A DNA stretch of 64,000 nt. Source: Neospora caninum Liverpool. Lineage: Eukaryota; Apicomplexa; Conoidasida; Eucoccidiorida; Sarcocystidae. The notes beneath the pieces are model-generated. The model saw only the letters and a list, made by a program, of their open reading frames with translations. It had not been told where the DNA came from and searched no databases. A program made the translations under genes and the position numbers. The DNA lies in assembly GCF_000208865.1 (NCBI RefSeq), contig NC_018395.1, positions 2,325,920 through 2,389,919 of the forward strand, read 5' to 3'. This document shows, piece by piece, positions 9,474 to 21,445 of this stretch (position 1 is the first letter of the stretch; the number at the start of each line of letters is the position of its first letter).

Positions 9474-12400
9474 GCTGCCACTGTCCTGAAGCAGAGGCGG
9501 CAAGATAAAGCTTCTTGGGCGTCGCGTAGACACTTTGGACGTCCCGGCGCTGTGGAAATCCGGCGAAAAGGAAAGGAAAGCAGCCCTGATAGACCGCAGA
9601 GGAGGTGCGAGCCGAGGAGAAAAACCCGCCGCAGCGGTCCCTGCAACCGGCGTGGCGATGTCTCCACGAGCCTCAAAGTGGCGGGGCAGCGAGGAGTATC
9701 CGCATGACGGCCGACGTGACTGTTCCGAGAAGGAATCCTTTCGGTTCCGTTCGCGGCACCGTTCCGCTGCAAAACTGGAAAAGAAAAGGCACGAACGTGT
9801 CGACTCGGCGAGGAGAATCTACTCAGGTGTCTCCTGCACTCGCGGGTCAGCAACAGCCCTATGGGTGCAACGGACAGCCACACTTGCGCGAAAAGATGAC
9901 GGAGTTTTAGGGCGACACCTGACACGCACCGGGCCGCCGGCGAGTTTTTGTCTAGGAATGCTCCGCGTGCTTCGCTGCCGTCTTCGTCTCTTCATTCGGA
10001 AGATTCCGGCTCAAGGCTCTGCTATGGAGGAGGGCATGCAGAATGCGGGTCCGTTCAATCGGCCAACAAGAGAAACGCGAGACAAAGTTGCGCCTCGCAC
10101 GGGCTGCTGCACTTTCGCCAGTTTCACGCGACGCTCCTGGGTTAGCTGGAAATCGAGCCCTCGTGACTTGTCAGGTGAAGCATCGCCTTTAAGCGTTCTT
10201 TTTAGGTTTCTGGGTCCCACGTGCTGGGGCCGCCTTGATCCAGTCCCTCATTCGAACACTGCTGCTCCAAATCAGGGGGGTTACGACCCGCGTGAACGCG
10301 AGATGCACGGCGCTTACCGCACGAGAGTAGACGACCAGCACATCAAAAGCCGACAACTTACCCGAAAGAAGCGTTTTCCAGCTTCCCGACGTCAGGTGGC
10401 GAGGCCCTTTTCTGATACGGCTGCGGTTGTCTCAAAGTGTCGCCGTCCGCGTGTGCTGCACGAGCGTTCGGGTGATGTCGCAATCCAGAGGGGTAAACGG
10501 GGCGCGTCGCGCGACCGCGGTACCCTGGCCCGCCGCTTCAGCCCCGGCAGACCCAGGGGGAAGGGATCTCGGAACCCCCCACCAAATATTTCATATAGCC
10601 GTTACAACAGCACAAACCTCAGACAGTTGTTAAAGGAAACCGACAGAAGAACGCTATTCAGTGGTGGCCGTCTTGCGTACAGGCTTTCAGGATTTCCAGT
10701 GCGGTTTTGCGCCTGCTGCAGCAGGCAACGCTTGTGACCCTTTGCGTCCATGCACAGTTGAAAAGGCTCCGAGATGTGCTCCACGGCAATGAGTACGACA
10801 AGCAAACCCGTTCATTTATGACTCTTCGTCTAGACGACAGGTCCAAAGGGCTACTCTAGCTTGAGTGCGGGAACGTGTGCACGTGGTTGCTCAGGTATGC
10901 CCGACCACCAGACGCAGCGAGTGAGTGTACGGCGGTAGCAGGGCTGGAAAAAAGCAGCGAGGAATTCAAAATCTTTCTTCAGAAGAGCGCGATTTCGAGA
11001 AGCTTCCTGTCGACACCGGTGAATAACGCGTTCCAAGCTGGGTTCCTGGGGTTGGAGCCATTCCATGGTATCGACAGCCCAACCTAGTTAATTTGTTGGT
11101 CTCTGTGACCGCTGGAAAAAAAAGTTCGAACGGGATATGCCATCATGTGTTTACGCGCCTTGCGCTAGCACACAGACAGGCGGTCGAACATGACTATCCC
11201 CCAACGAAGGCATTCCGACGAAGACATTCTCGAAAACAGCGTGGTTTTGGCAGCTCGTTTCGGCAACTCTTTCCGCGTCACGCGCTTAGCGCTAGTCGCC
11301 ACAGCAGCAAACCAAGACTGGCCTTGAAAGCGAATGGCGATAAGGCAATGCCAAGCGAAATCGACAATAACCACACACCGCACCACCTGTGAGGGACACG
11401 GTCTGCGGAGGAAAGCGTGTGTAGCCCTGTAGCCGTGCCGACAGTACCGACGCGTTGTGCCCGTCCCTCTCATTTTGCGCCGTGCGACGATATGTCGAGT
11501 TTCCTTGAAAGAGGCGCCACACTTCGTTCCAGAAGGTTTTGATCGCATTCGGTTCCAGGGAGCTCACCTAAAATCTTGTTGATCCTGCCAACGGATGACA
11601 TCCGTAATTTCGCTCCTAGATTTCGAGAGCCGTTTCCCCGCAGTGCCGATCCCCTTCCGTTTGGACGCCATTCCTGGCAGCTCAGTCTCGCCGTGCTGGG
11701 TTAGGCCCGCGTGGATCTCTCCAAAGTCTAGGCATCAGCCTCCTCCCTTAGGTTTCTCTGTAGCTCGTTAATTTGTGCGTTCGTGGTGAACCAAATGCAC
11801 GTCCGTATATGCGTTTCTTTGTGCGCTGATGGGTCCGTGACTCGCTCGCGCACCAAGCACAGCTGTCCCCATGAAGAAAATTTGTACAGCCCCGAGGCCT
11901 CTCCATGATCAACTAAATTTGAGCACTCATTCTCTGATTATTCATTGCGAGTCGAGTTCGATAGGTTGGGCAATATCCGTATGTGGCGCGTTTGCTCTTG
12001 GTCAGTCTGATGAGGTAAGTAGGGGTGAGGACTCGCCGCAAGTCCTTCTTTGCACGGTCCACGGTGTTCTGCTCCTTAGAACAGACATCGCTACCGTCAA
12101 GGCTTGAACGAAACACAACTGTATGCTCACAAAGTTGTGTCGCTTCAATGACTCTTTTTCCATAGACTAGAAAACATCGGAGGTGGCGTCCTACGTCTTT
12201 GTATATTTGAGAGCGCGTGTCGTTCTCCACGTGAACTGGCGGCTTGGACTGCTTCCGCGCCTTCGGCAACACGGGATGCCGCAGGCCTAATTCTTTGCCT
12301 ATTCTTCCTCTACTGTTTTTCCTCGTACCGTGCACAGGTCGGCCGTTACCGCGGTCTACAGACGAGCGAGTTGACGAGACCGGGCCTGAACGATTGACGG

Positions 12401-14435
12401 CGGAAACCGTTGGATGGCAGATGCAGAGATCCAGCACACACGAACCGTATCATCTTTGCATCAAACAGACTGCATACAGGCACTACCTTCCCGCCATTTG
12501 ACGGCTCGGCGCCATTTGAGTGCACCAGACACCCAAAGATTCCTTCGCGAAACTAAAATAACGCGAAGGGTTTGTCCTTTTGATCGATGGCGTTTCGGCC
12601 GCGATCCAAAAGAATCGAAATGCCCAGGAGACCTTTCTCCGCCGCACACACGCGACTGGTTCTGCGCGAAAAACCCTCCAAGGCAGATGGGTACTCAGTC
12701 TAGGGTACTGTCTTGTCATTGTTTCATCCGCAATGACTTCCAACCGACAACGAGACAAACTCCCGTGTGATGCGTTTTCGCTGCGGTTTCATTACGAACG
12801 TGTGAACCCCACAGACTTCTCGGCACCGGACAAAGCGGTGAACACGTGGAAATATTGGTAAGTGTATTCGAATCGTAGCATACAACTGCGTCCGGAGTTC
12901 AGTTACCGCTTCGAATCCCCGACCCCGGAATAAGGGCATTCCCCTTCCCTGTAAGAATGCCAAAGACGTCCTCGGACGTGGCTTCACGGCAAACGCTTCC
13001 AGTTAAGCGTTCGTTCGCTTGCGTCGCCGCTAACTATGTCTGAGTGACGCATCGTCGTGCCTTAGTCAGCAAAGTTCAGGGAACGTCGGTTTGAATGGGA
13101 CAACCGAACGTCTCTACTAATGCCATAGCTTCTCCTTTCACGGACCTCGCCGTCAGCCATCTGTGCGAGAGGTTCTTCACAGTGTAGCGGCACACACGGA
13201 CAATACAGCAACTGTGACTCAAACCGACAGCCGACTGAAGTATCTGGTCCTAAACACCGTAATCCACTCCGCTCTAAAGATCTTTTGAGTCAAAGACATT
13301 TCCGCCACCTGTGTGAGAACTGTGTTCCTGCTTTCCAATATCGCGGTACTGTCCTTGTCGAACTTTTGTCTTTGCGTTTTTTTTCTTTTTTGGCTCGGCG
13401 TGAAAGGTACTCAACGGTGTCACCCCCTTGCATTTCCCGCCTACGTTTGCGCCTGTCTAAAACACACAGCTTGCGAGAGAACAGCCTCCGAACAGACGGG
13501 AGACCCCGGAGAAAGTCCATCCATCAGTAGAGATACTGCTTTTCTCCACGAAAAAGCCCTCAGAAACGTCTTCAGTTGGGACCGGTTCAGAATTCGGACG
13601 GCGCGACCGTGTTGCGGCAGTTGACCACGGACGACAAACACCTCAAAAGCCTATCCCGACGCGATGTGATCTTGGAAAAACCATTACCACGAAACTGTGT
13701 CCCGGACATTTCAAAAGTGTGATTTCCCGACACAAAAACAATGAAAGGATGGTGTCTACACATCGGAGTGTGTCGCATGCTACTCTACGCGCCGTGGGTT
13801 CCGTCTGCATGCGCAACGGGATTTTCTCAAGTCTTCAAAATTGTCCGTTTCTCCTAAGGTTTCCTGGTTCTGAGTTCATCCGTATTTCTTTTTCAAACCG
13901 ATATCACTCTCTATCCTTTGTTCCGCCGACTTCAAGGGGAAAGGCGCCTTTCCTCCCCTTTTTCATGGACACGTCGCGGGCGGATTTCCCGGTCTCTCTC
14001 GGGGACCAGCGGGGGAGATCGCGTAAAGAGTTAGAGTGTTACTATCCCCAAGGGGCGATTTCACCGGCTTTTTCTCTCTTCGTTACTCACTGAAACAGGC
14101 CCATTTCCTGCGGAAGGGACCGGGAGAGCTCTGCCTATACCTTCGCCTCTCTGTAGCTCCCCGGTTTCATCTTCGTTGCCTCTCCGTGTCTCCAGTTTTT
14201 TCTCGAGGCGCAAGCGAAATCCAAGCCAGATTACTGTTTTTGCGTAGACTTCTCTTTGTATTCTGCTTTTTGCCAACCAACTGTGCTCGCGGTCAGGGAC
14301 TAGCTGCTTTCTTCCCTCCTTCTTGAGAGACCAGAGGGAGGTCACAGCTAGCGGGGACACGAGGACGCAGTTTCCTTTTCCCCCGCTGCATCGCAACAGC
14401 AACACGCTTGCGCCTCTCTCCAAATCTCCAAGACC
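9474..14435. other. Divergent intergenic region between the DA1-like and SNW genes
   Basis: About 5 kb separates two genes transcribed away from each other, so it must hold both promoters. Apart from the possible leader acceptor of the DA1-like gene near 9484-9510, I see no supported exon. The 400-residue plus-strand frame at 9535-10737 opens on TTG and reads Arg/Ser-rich, as chance frames do in this composition. From about 10.8 to 13.7 kb the sequence is less GC-rich and frames are short. No TATA box or other promoter motif could be assigned. Confidence 0.5.
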
Positions 14436-14539
14436 ATGACGGACTTCCTGAGGTAGGCCACCGGTTCGTCTCACCTCTCAGGAACTCTTCCAACAGTTGC
14501 TTGCCGATCCCGCTGCCCTACAATTACACGGAAACATAT

Positions 14540-14570
<31 letters not shown>

Positions 14571-17500
14571 CTTATGCGTATGTATATACACCCAGATACA
14601 TATGCGCATCTTTGCCTTCTCGTTCGTTGGTGCCTGCGTGGGTGCATATACGGAACATCCTCCCTTTACATATGCGGCGTTTGTCTAAACGTCTCTTGGC
14701 CGTCGTCCTCTTCCTTCTCTTCTTTCCCGTATTCCTCTTGCATGCTTTTTGTGTCTTCTCTCTCTCTGTGCGGCCCGTGCGCGCCTCTGAAGAGGGGCTG
14801 TCTACCAAGCTGCTGCTTCTCTGCATAGACTGCTTTCCGTTCTTCCCAAACGGAATCGGCATGTGCTCGGCGCCTCCGACCTGTCAGCGTCTTTTCACTC
14901 CATACCGTCAAACGCTGCTGGCCCCAAGGCTCCCAGAGGGCCCTCGTGGAAATGGATGTCAGGCGTAGAGTTCTCTGTCTCCAACTTCATCTGTGCTTTG
15001 AAGGCATCCAGCGCGGCACCCCTTTTCAGACTTTCGCGATTTCTTGTCGACTGCTGGCACTTCGTCAAATGTCGGTTCACCTTCTCGTGCTCATCTCGTG
15101 ACCAACTGAAAATGCCGGCTCCATGTCAGTCCTCCTCTATGCATGCCTAAAAAGCAGTTCCACCGTCATCTACATCTAAGCATATATACATGTTTAGATA
15201 TATATATATATATATATATACGTAAACTTATATACGTGCAGTCATGCTTATAAATATATATGTATATATATGCAGCGTACTCATATGTGAACAAATAGGT
15301 ACCTTAGATACCTTGACAAAAAAATAGATTGGGAATATGTGGGTGTAGACAGCGGCGAGCAAATGCATGCGTTCCGCCTATGCAGATGGCACATCACGAG
15401 TCATAATCACCTCCGTGCCTCGTCGATAGGACGTTCCAGAAAGCTCGCGTCAAGTCCACCCTCTTCCGCAAACCTAGCGCGCCGTTTATCTCATTTGTTG
15501 TTGGTCTGTGCCCCTCTCTCTCTTCTGTCTCTCCTCTCTCTCTCCTCTCTCTCCACTGTCTCTCCACTCTCTCTCCTCTCTCTCTTCTGTCTCTCCTCTC
15601 TCTCTTCTGTCTCTCCTCTCTCTCTCCTCTCTCTCCACTGTCTCTCCTCTCTCTCTCTCCTCTCTCCACTGTCTCTCCTCTCTCTCTCCTCTCTCTCCAC
15701 TGCCTCTCCTCTCCCTCTCCTCTCTCTCCACTGTCTCTCCTCTCTCTCTCCTCTCTCTCCACTGTCTCTCCTCTCTCTCTCCTCTCTCTCCACTGTCTCT
15801 CCACTCTCTCTCCTCTCTCTCCACTCTCTCTCCTCTCTCTCTTCTGTCTCTCCTCTCTCTCTTCTGTCTCTCCTCTCTCTCTTCTGTCTCTCCTCTCTCT
15901 CTCCTCTCTCTCCTCTGTCTCTCCACTGTCTCTCCACTCTCTCTCTTCTCTCTTCTGTCTCCTCGCTCGCTTCTCTTTCTTCTCTGGTTCAGACGGCTGC
16001 CTGCGCCGGCGGGGCAGCGGACCACGCAGGCCGCGTCCGTGTCAGGCTTGTCTGTCTCCGACCCGAGCGTCGGCTCCTTCGCGTTGTCCAATCCGGTTCC
16101 GCGGCACAGGGCCCGAGGCGGGGCGGGCGCCGAGGGTCGGGGCGAGGACGAGCAAGGAGACAGGCGACGCCCGACTCGCGGAGACGCCGTCGGCACGCTG
16201 GCAGCTCTCGCCGAGGAGAGACAGATGGCGCTCACCCGCAGAGACAGGAGCGGCCCGCCGCCTTATGGACAAAGAAAGGGATTCGTTCCCCGCACCGAAG
16301 AAGACTTTGGCGGCGGCGGCGCGTTTCCAGAAATCCTCGTCGCGCAGTTCCCCCTCGGCATGGGCAAGAAAAAGGTAGGGCGGCAGGAGACGCGCAACGC
16401 GGAAAAAGCGAGAGACAAGGCACCGCAGACCGCGGCGAAAGGACGCGGAAGCGAGAGGGGCGAATCGGGGAAGGAGAAAGAACGGAAGAGGCGACCGTGG
16501 GGGAGGACTGGGGGAGATGGAGACCTCAGGGACAGCGAGGAGGCGAGAGCTCGCGGACGAAGGAAGAAGACAGACAAGCTCAGAGGCGCGGCGAGCCGGT
16601 CTCTTTCTGCTCCTGTGGGGTGTTCTGTCTCGCCGTCCCGCTCTCTCGCTCACCTTCCAGTCTCTCCGACGCGCTCGTTTTTTCAGGGCGGAAACGCAGC
16701 GGCGTCCACAGTCGCTCTTCAACTGGGCGGCGACGGGAAGATTGCCTACGACGTGGTTGTGCGCCAGTTGTCGGACAAGAAAGTTGTCTACTCCACGCCT
16801 CAGACTGCAGACGGCATTGATACGCTCCGGCCGGTGGCGACTACTGCCTCGGGCATTCAGGTCGTGAAGCGGGTGAGGCGCGCCGCATGCCAGAATACAA
16901 CGCCGGGCGATGCCCTCAAAAGAAATCTCTGTCAAAGGAACAAACATCCACGCAAGCATACATCTGCATCGGTCTGTATCTACATCCCTGTGTCTATATT
17001 AACGTATTCATGCACTCGCGTACATACAGGTGCGGGGATACACTCGGTAAATGTTTGCCTTCCCCTGTCTGTACCTCTATTATTTGTCAGTGCAAAACGG
17101 CATGTGGTTCACCGCGCTGCGCAGCTGTGTGTCATGAGTCGGCACATCGTTTGTGAAACTGGGCTTTGTAGGTTGCAAATGCCATGCCGAGCCAGGAGGA
17201 AGAAGACAAGGAAATTGCGCGGACCAAAGCTGCGTTGGAGGCCGCCCTGGAGCAGAAACTCGGCGCCAATAAAGTCAAGACCAAGCAAGACAAAAGCGGC
17301 GCGGAGTTCTATCGATACACCCCAGCTCAGCAGGTGCGCCGCAGGCTCTTGAAATGCAGTTTGCCGTCCACTTGCTTCTGTGCAGAACCGATCTGCACTT
17401 CTTCCGGCCAAGCAACTCGATATACCTGAATTTATATATGTATATGTATAATCATATATATGCGTATAGGTGCAAAGATGCATAGGTGCATAGATGTGTA

Positions 17501-17623
17501 GATAAATGTGTCGATGCATGTTCCCCATGAAGCTATATATGTGCGTAGACGCTTGTTTGTATGTATATATATATATATATATATGTAGAGAGATGTACAT
17601 ACGAGTATATGAGCATACATGAA

Positions 17624-17661
<38 letters not shown>

Positions 17662-20600
17662 GGGAGCGTGTGCGGTGCATGTATAGAAGGTCTGCACGAG
17701 GATCTGCGCGGTGTTCCTCGGCCTGTTTCTTTGGAGTTTTCCGTTCGAGCAACGTTCGACGCTCTCGCTGTTTTTCGTCAGGGGACTGGCCACAACAGCG
17801 GCTGCGCACAGCGCGTGTTGCGCGTCGAAGACATGCAAGAGGATCCCATGAATCCGCCAAAGTTTCGCCACAAGAGGGCGCCTGCAGCTGCAGGCAGTCC
17901 CCCGCCCCCCGTGATGCACTCCCCGCCCCGTAAGGCTCGCCGCTCGAGGCGAGAGAAGGAAAAGGGAGAGGGAGAAAGAGGAGGAAAGGAAAAAGCGAGA
18001 AAGAGGAGAGAGAGGAATGAGCGGGGAAAGTGGAGGAAGAGAGAGACAGAGAGAAAAAGGGAGCGGAGGCAGAGAATAGGAAAGGAGAAAGGGGTCAGAG
18101 AGAAGGAAAAGGCGAGGTGGAGAGCACACAAGAGAATGGAGGAGCGAAAGAGAGAGAGAGAGGGGTGACTAGGCGTGCGGGACGAGAGAAAGGACCTGCA
18201 ACCGCTCTAAAGGCATTTCTGTATCTTTTTCGGTGTGCTGCTTTTGCGTTCAGGAAAACTCACGCAGCAAGACCAAGCAGAGTGGAAGATCCCGCCGAGT
18301 ATTTCGAACTGGAAAAACCAGAAAGGTTACACCATTCCTCTCGACAAGCGTTTGCAAGCTGATGGCCGAAATCTCCAAGATGTACGTCAAAGAGCTTTTT
18401 ACCTCGCCCGAAACCGCGCCCTCTTTAGATATATGTTAATACTTCCGTTCGCATACGAAGGTCCCCGCATATGTTTTGTACATGCTGATATGCATGAATA
18501 CACTCACCCGCAACTGTGTGCATCCGCGGAGCTGTACGGGACATATACATATGCACATATATATATATATATATATATATGCTTTCTTGCTCATATCTGT
18601 ATATATCTATACCTATCTGTCTCTACGAGGTATGTGAATATAAATGTGTCTACAAAAATATCCTAATACGGCTACGCATGAGTATGTACATGTTCATTCA
18701 AATGTTGGGAATACGCTCTCTGTTTACGGTTTTCGTTCGGTGTGCTTGCGTGGCTTCGCGTAACGGGCGGTGGCGTGGGAGGACTTCCCCGTTACGCATG
18801 CAAATGCATGCAGAGGTGTGACGGAGGCTTCGATGTGGATTTTTTTGCGGTCGCTTTGTTTTCTGCAGGTTTCCATCAACGACAAATTTGCGAGTTTGTC
18901 GGAGGCGCTGTACATTGCGGAGCGTCAGGCGCGCGAGGAAATCCGCCTCAGAAACGAAATTAAGAAGCAAAAGAAAATCAAAGAAGAAGAAATGCGAGAA
19001 CAGCAGCTTCGCCTCCTTGCCGCACAGGCCAGAGCAGAAAGGTAACGCACCGAGATGTGTCTGTCCGTTTGACGAAAGACATGAGCGTGTACATAAATCG
19101 ATACACCTCTACACACTTTTATGTATTTGTATATCTATCTTTCTATTCATATCTACCGATGTATATGTTTATACATCTATTTTTGTGCTAGATATGCATG
19201 CATGTATCTCTCAAGGTATATATATATCCATATATATATATATATATATGGATATATACATCTTTACATACGGAAACCTCTGTCTAGAGGTGCCGATTTT
19301 CACACATGTATTTGTAATGCGTTTGAGGGCGGCGAATGTGAGTTGTGGAAAAGCCGTGGTTGTGCCTGGTGTGACTGCGCGTTTCTCGACAGGTCGAACC
19401 TTCTTCAGCAGCGCACAGAGGGGCAAGAAGAGGATGAGGAAGCAAGAAAGAAACGGGAAGCCGTGGCGCGCGAGCGGCAACGCGAAATTGAGAGGGAAAT
19501 GCGCCTGGAAGTAAGGTCGAGCGACGGCTTCATAGAGGCATTGAGAACAGAATGTGCGGGCGGTCGTGGCGACAGCTAACTTGGAATGAGAATTCAGGGT
19601 TGAGGCGAGGAGATGTTCTGGAGAGAGGCGAAGCGTTATCCTCTTTCTCTCGGGCCGCCTTTTACGGGTGTCATCGGGCGTGCCGCATCGCATGCGTTTC
19701 CACTTGCCTTTTTTGCGTTGTCTTTCAGAGAAACAAGCGCGGCAGAAACGACGAGGATCGCGACGTCAGCGAGCGCGTCGCGCTGGGGCTGCCGCCCGCC
19801 AAAAAAGCCGCCTCCGGGGAAGGCGTTTTCGACACGCGCCTCTTCAACCAGTCCGCTGGCGTCGACTCCGTAAGCTCAGCACTTCTCGAGAAGGAAGATG
19901 AGAGAGAGAACGAGAGGGAGCGGAAGAAAACGGCAGAGAAGAAAAGAAGAGAGGGAGATAAAGAGAGGCAGTCCCACGGATCTCCTCGCTCTTTCACTGT
20001 AAATCTGTTGTACATTAGCATTCACGTGAACAAGTACGTGCATGCATATGTGCACTGCAGGTGTGTGATGCATGCGCGTGTGTTCGTATATTTCTAAAAT
20101 ACACGCTTCGCGATGTGCTTCCATCATGTTAGAGAAGCATTAGACAAGCACCGTGCCCAGCCAAGCAACACGCATGCTCGTAGCTTCAAAAGTGTATAGG
20201 TCCGTAGAGATACAAGGAAAAGGACTATGCAGAGGAAGGCGCAGCTGCAGGGTCTCACGTACACTGCAAGTCGGCACCGTCGTGTTGATTTCCCTTTCTC
20301 AGGGATTTGACGGAGGCAACGACGAGGCGTACAATCTGTACGACCAGCCCTTGTTTGCGAACCGGTCGAACAACGCAGCGATTTACCAGTTCTCTCGCGA
20401 GCGTCTCATCAACTCTGTCGGGTAAGCTCAGACCTACGAGCATACAAACATGTGTGTCTGCATGCATGTGCTCGTTCAGGTGTGCCGAAAGAAATCCTTC
20501 ACTGTTTTCGGAGTTTGACACATAGTTGTGTAGCTGGATGACGCATTTTCACATCTCCGCGTCTATCCTCACCCACCTCCCAGAACATATACGTCTGCAT

Positions 20601-21093
20601 ATCCATACATGTATACGCATAGACGTAGATGTCTTCACGCTTATGTATGTTTCATAGAGATATCTGTATTTCTTCGGCAGACACACTGGAGACGTCCCCT
20701 CGTTTGCGGGAGCGGATCGAAGCACGTTTACTCGCACGGCGCCGGTCGAGTTCGAGAAGGTGAGGATTCGAGTGTGGCTCTGCTTTCATCTCGTTCTTCG
20801 GCGCAAGCTTGTGTCGACGGGGGCAAAGCTGCCTTCTCTCAGGGTTACCCTATGCATCCGCTACACCGACGTCTCCGTCGAGCTGCCATGTCGCCCCTTT
20901 CTGCCTCGGCGTCGTCGTCGTCTCTTTTCGTCTCTTTATTCTGTTTTCCCTCCGTTGTCGCATGTTCATCTGTTTCCGCCTTTTCTCGGCCATCCGTCTC
21001 ACCGTCTTTTCTGCGTGTGCTGTCTCTGGGCCTCAGGACGTTTCCGATCCGTTCGGTCTGGACAACTTGCTCTCCGAGGCGAAGAAGAAGTGA
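14436..21093 (+). CDS. SNW1: SNW-domain splicing factor (SKIP/SNW1/Prp45)
   Basis: Twelve exons join in phase to 569 aa: 14436-14452, 15993-16374, 16687-16872, 17172-17333, 17782-17929, 18254-18381, 18869-19041, 19393-19510, 19729-19869, 20303-20421, 20681-20759 and 21037-21093. SNW proteins are scaffold components of the Prp19-associated (NTC) part of the catalytic spliceosome and act as transcription coregulators. Matches in order: LPAPA at 8-12; PPPYGQRKGFVPR near residue 95 and GGGAFPEI just after; RYTPAQQ at the end of exon 4; EDPMNPP and PPVMHSPPRK in exon 5; the SNW signature at 316-318 followed by NQKGYTIPLDKRL; LSEALYIAERQARE in exon 7; FDTRLFNQ in exon 9; EAYNLYDQPLF in exon 10; and DPFGLDNLL near the C-terminus. 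Human SNW1 is 536 aa; the surplus is a Gly/Arg-rich segment at about 25-80. Exon 1 codes only five residues plus two bases and is separated by a 1.5-kb intron. Confidence 0.95.
14542..14570. repeat. (TA)n microsatellite in SNW intron 1
   Basis: Uninterrupted TA run about 90 bp after the first coding exon. Confidence 0.95.
15198..15220. repeat. (TA)n microsatellite in SNW intron 1
   Basis: TA run with further degenerate ATATAT pieces up to about 15270. Confidence 0.95.
15511..15960. repeat. CT-rich minisatellite, about 450 bp
   Basis: Repeats of CTCTCTCC(A/T)CTGTCTCTCC-type units, 16-32 bp long with shuffled variants. One strand is almost purely pyrimidine with few AG dinucleotides, lying directly upstream of the SNW exon 2 acceptor. 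It can act as an extended polypyrimidine tract and could form triplex DNA. Confidence 0.95.
17564..17660. repeat. Clustered (TA)n tracts in SNW intron 4
   Basis: Two TA runs (about 17564-17584 and 17622-17648) are separated by mixed ATG/TAC sequence. Confidence 0.9.
17941..18170. repeat. GA-rich block in SNW intron 5
   Basis: About 230 bp of almost pure purine (GAGAGAAGG, GGAGGAAAGG, AGAGAGAGAG) begins 11 bp after the exon 5 donor. It is roughly the reverse complement of the CT-rich block in intron 1. Confidence 0.9.
18557..18580. repeat. (TA)n microsatellite in SNW intron 6
   Basis: Uninterrupted TA run. Confidence 0.95.
19217..19258. repeat. Palindromic (TA)n tract in SNW intron 7
   Basis: TATATATATCCA, then a TA run, then TGGATATATA. 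The flanking CC/GG pairs make the whole element an inverted repeat capable of a long AU hairpin in the transcript. Confidence 0.9.
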
Positions 21094-21324
21094 AGGCCTC
21101 CCGCGAAAGAGAAATCTGCATGCGTCGGTTGTCCCTTCGATTATTTTGGCTTCGCCTTCCTCCTGTTCTGGGCCAGCGCCTCTCCGTTGGGCCATCCCCG
21201 GCGCTCTCCGTGCTGAGTGCTGTGCAGCTCTTTTCGTCTCCACCCCTGGGGCGTCTGTGCTGCGGTGTCAGCTCCTCACATCCTCTTTCGCCAACACACA
21301 TAAGCATATATATATATATATATA

Positions 21325-21445
21325 TTTGCCTCTCCACATATGTAGATCTATCATTGACCTTCGGAAGTACATACGTAAATATATATGTATACTTTGCCTC
21401 TCCACATATGTAGATCTATCATTGACCTTCGGAAGTACATACGTA
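21325..21445. repeat. Direct repeat, two identical 53-bp copies
   Basis: Copies at 21325-21377 and 21393-21445 are identical (start TTTGCCTCTCC, end ACATACGTA), period 68, each next to a TA tract. Being identical while flanking bases differ, the duplication looks recent. Confidence 0.95.

Larger units (their letters stand above)
14453..15992 (+). other. Intron 1 of the SNW gene
   Basis: The donor AG|GTAGGC follows the 17-nt coding part of exon 1. The acceptor is TTCTCTGGTTCAG|AC. The intron holds two TA tracts and a 450-bp CT-rich block that ends about 30 bp before the acceptor. Open frames through the CT block (Leu/Ser or Glu/Arg repeats) are artefacts of the repeat. Confidence 0.9.

Noticed and set aside
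9535..10737. 400-residue plus-strand open frame
   Set aside because: It opens on TTG, reads as Arg/Ser-rich sequence without any domain, and lies in the upstream region of the divergent DA1-like gene.
12895..12935. B-box-like GCTTCGAATCCCCG
   Set aside because: No matching A box or acceptor stem is found within the expected distance on this strand.
15394..16235. Minus-strand frames reading as Glu/Arg repeats and plus-strand frames reading as Leu/Ser repeats
   Set aside because: They are translations of the CT/GA repeat inside SNW intron 1. The frames have no ATG start and the true reading is fixed by the spliced SNW protein.
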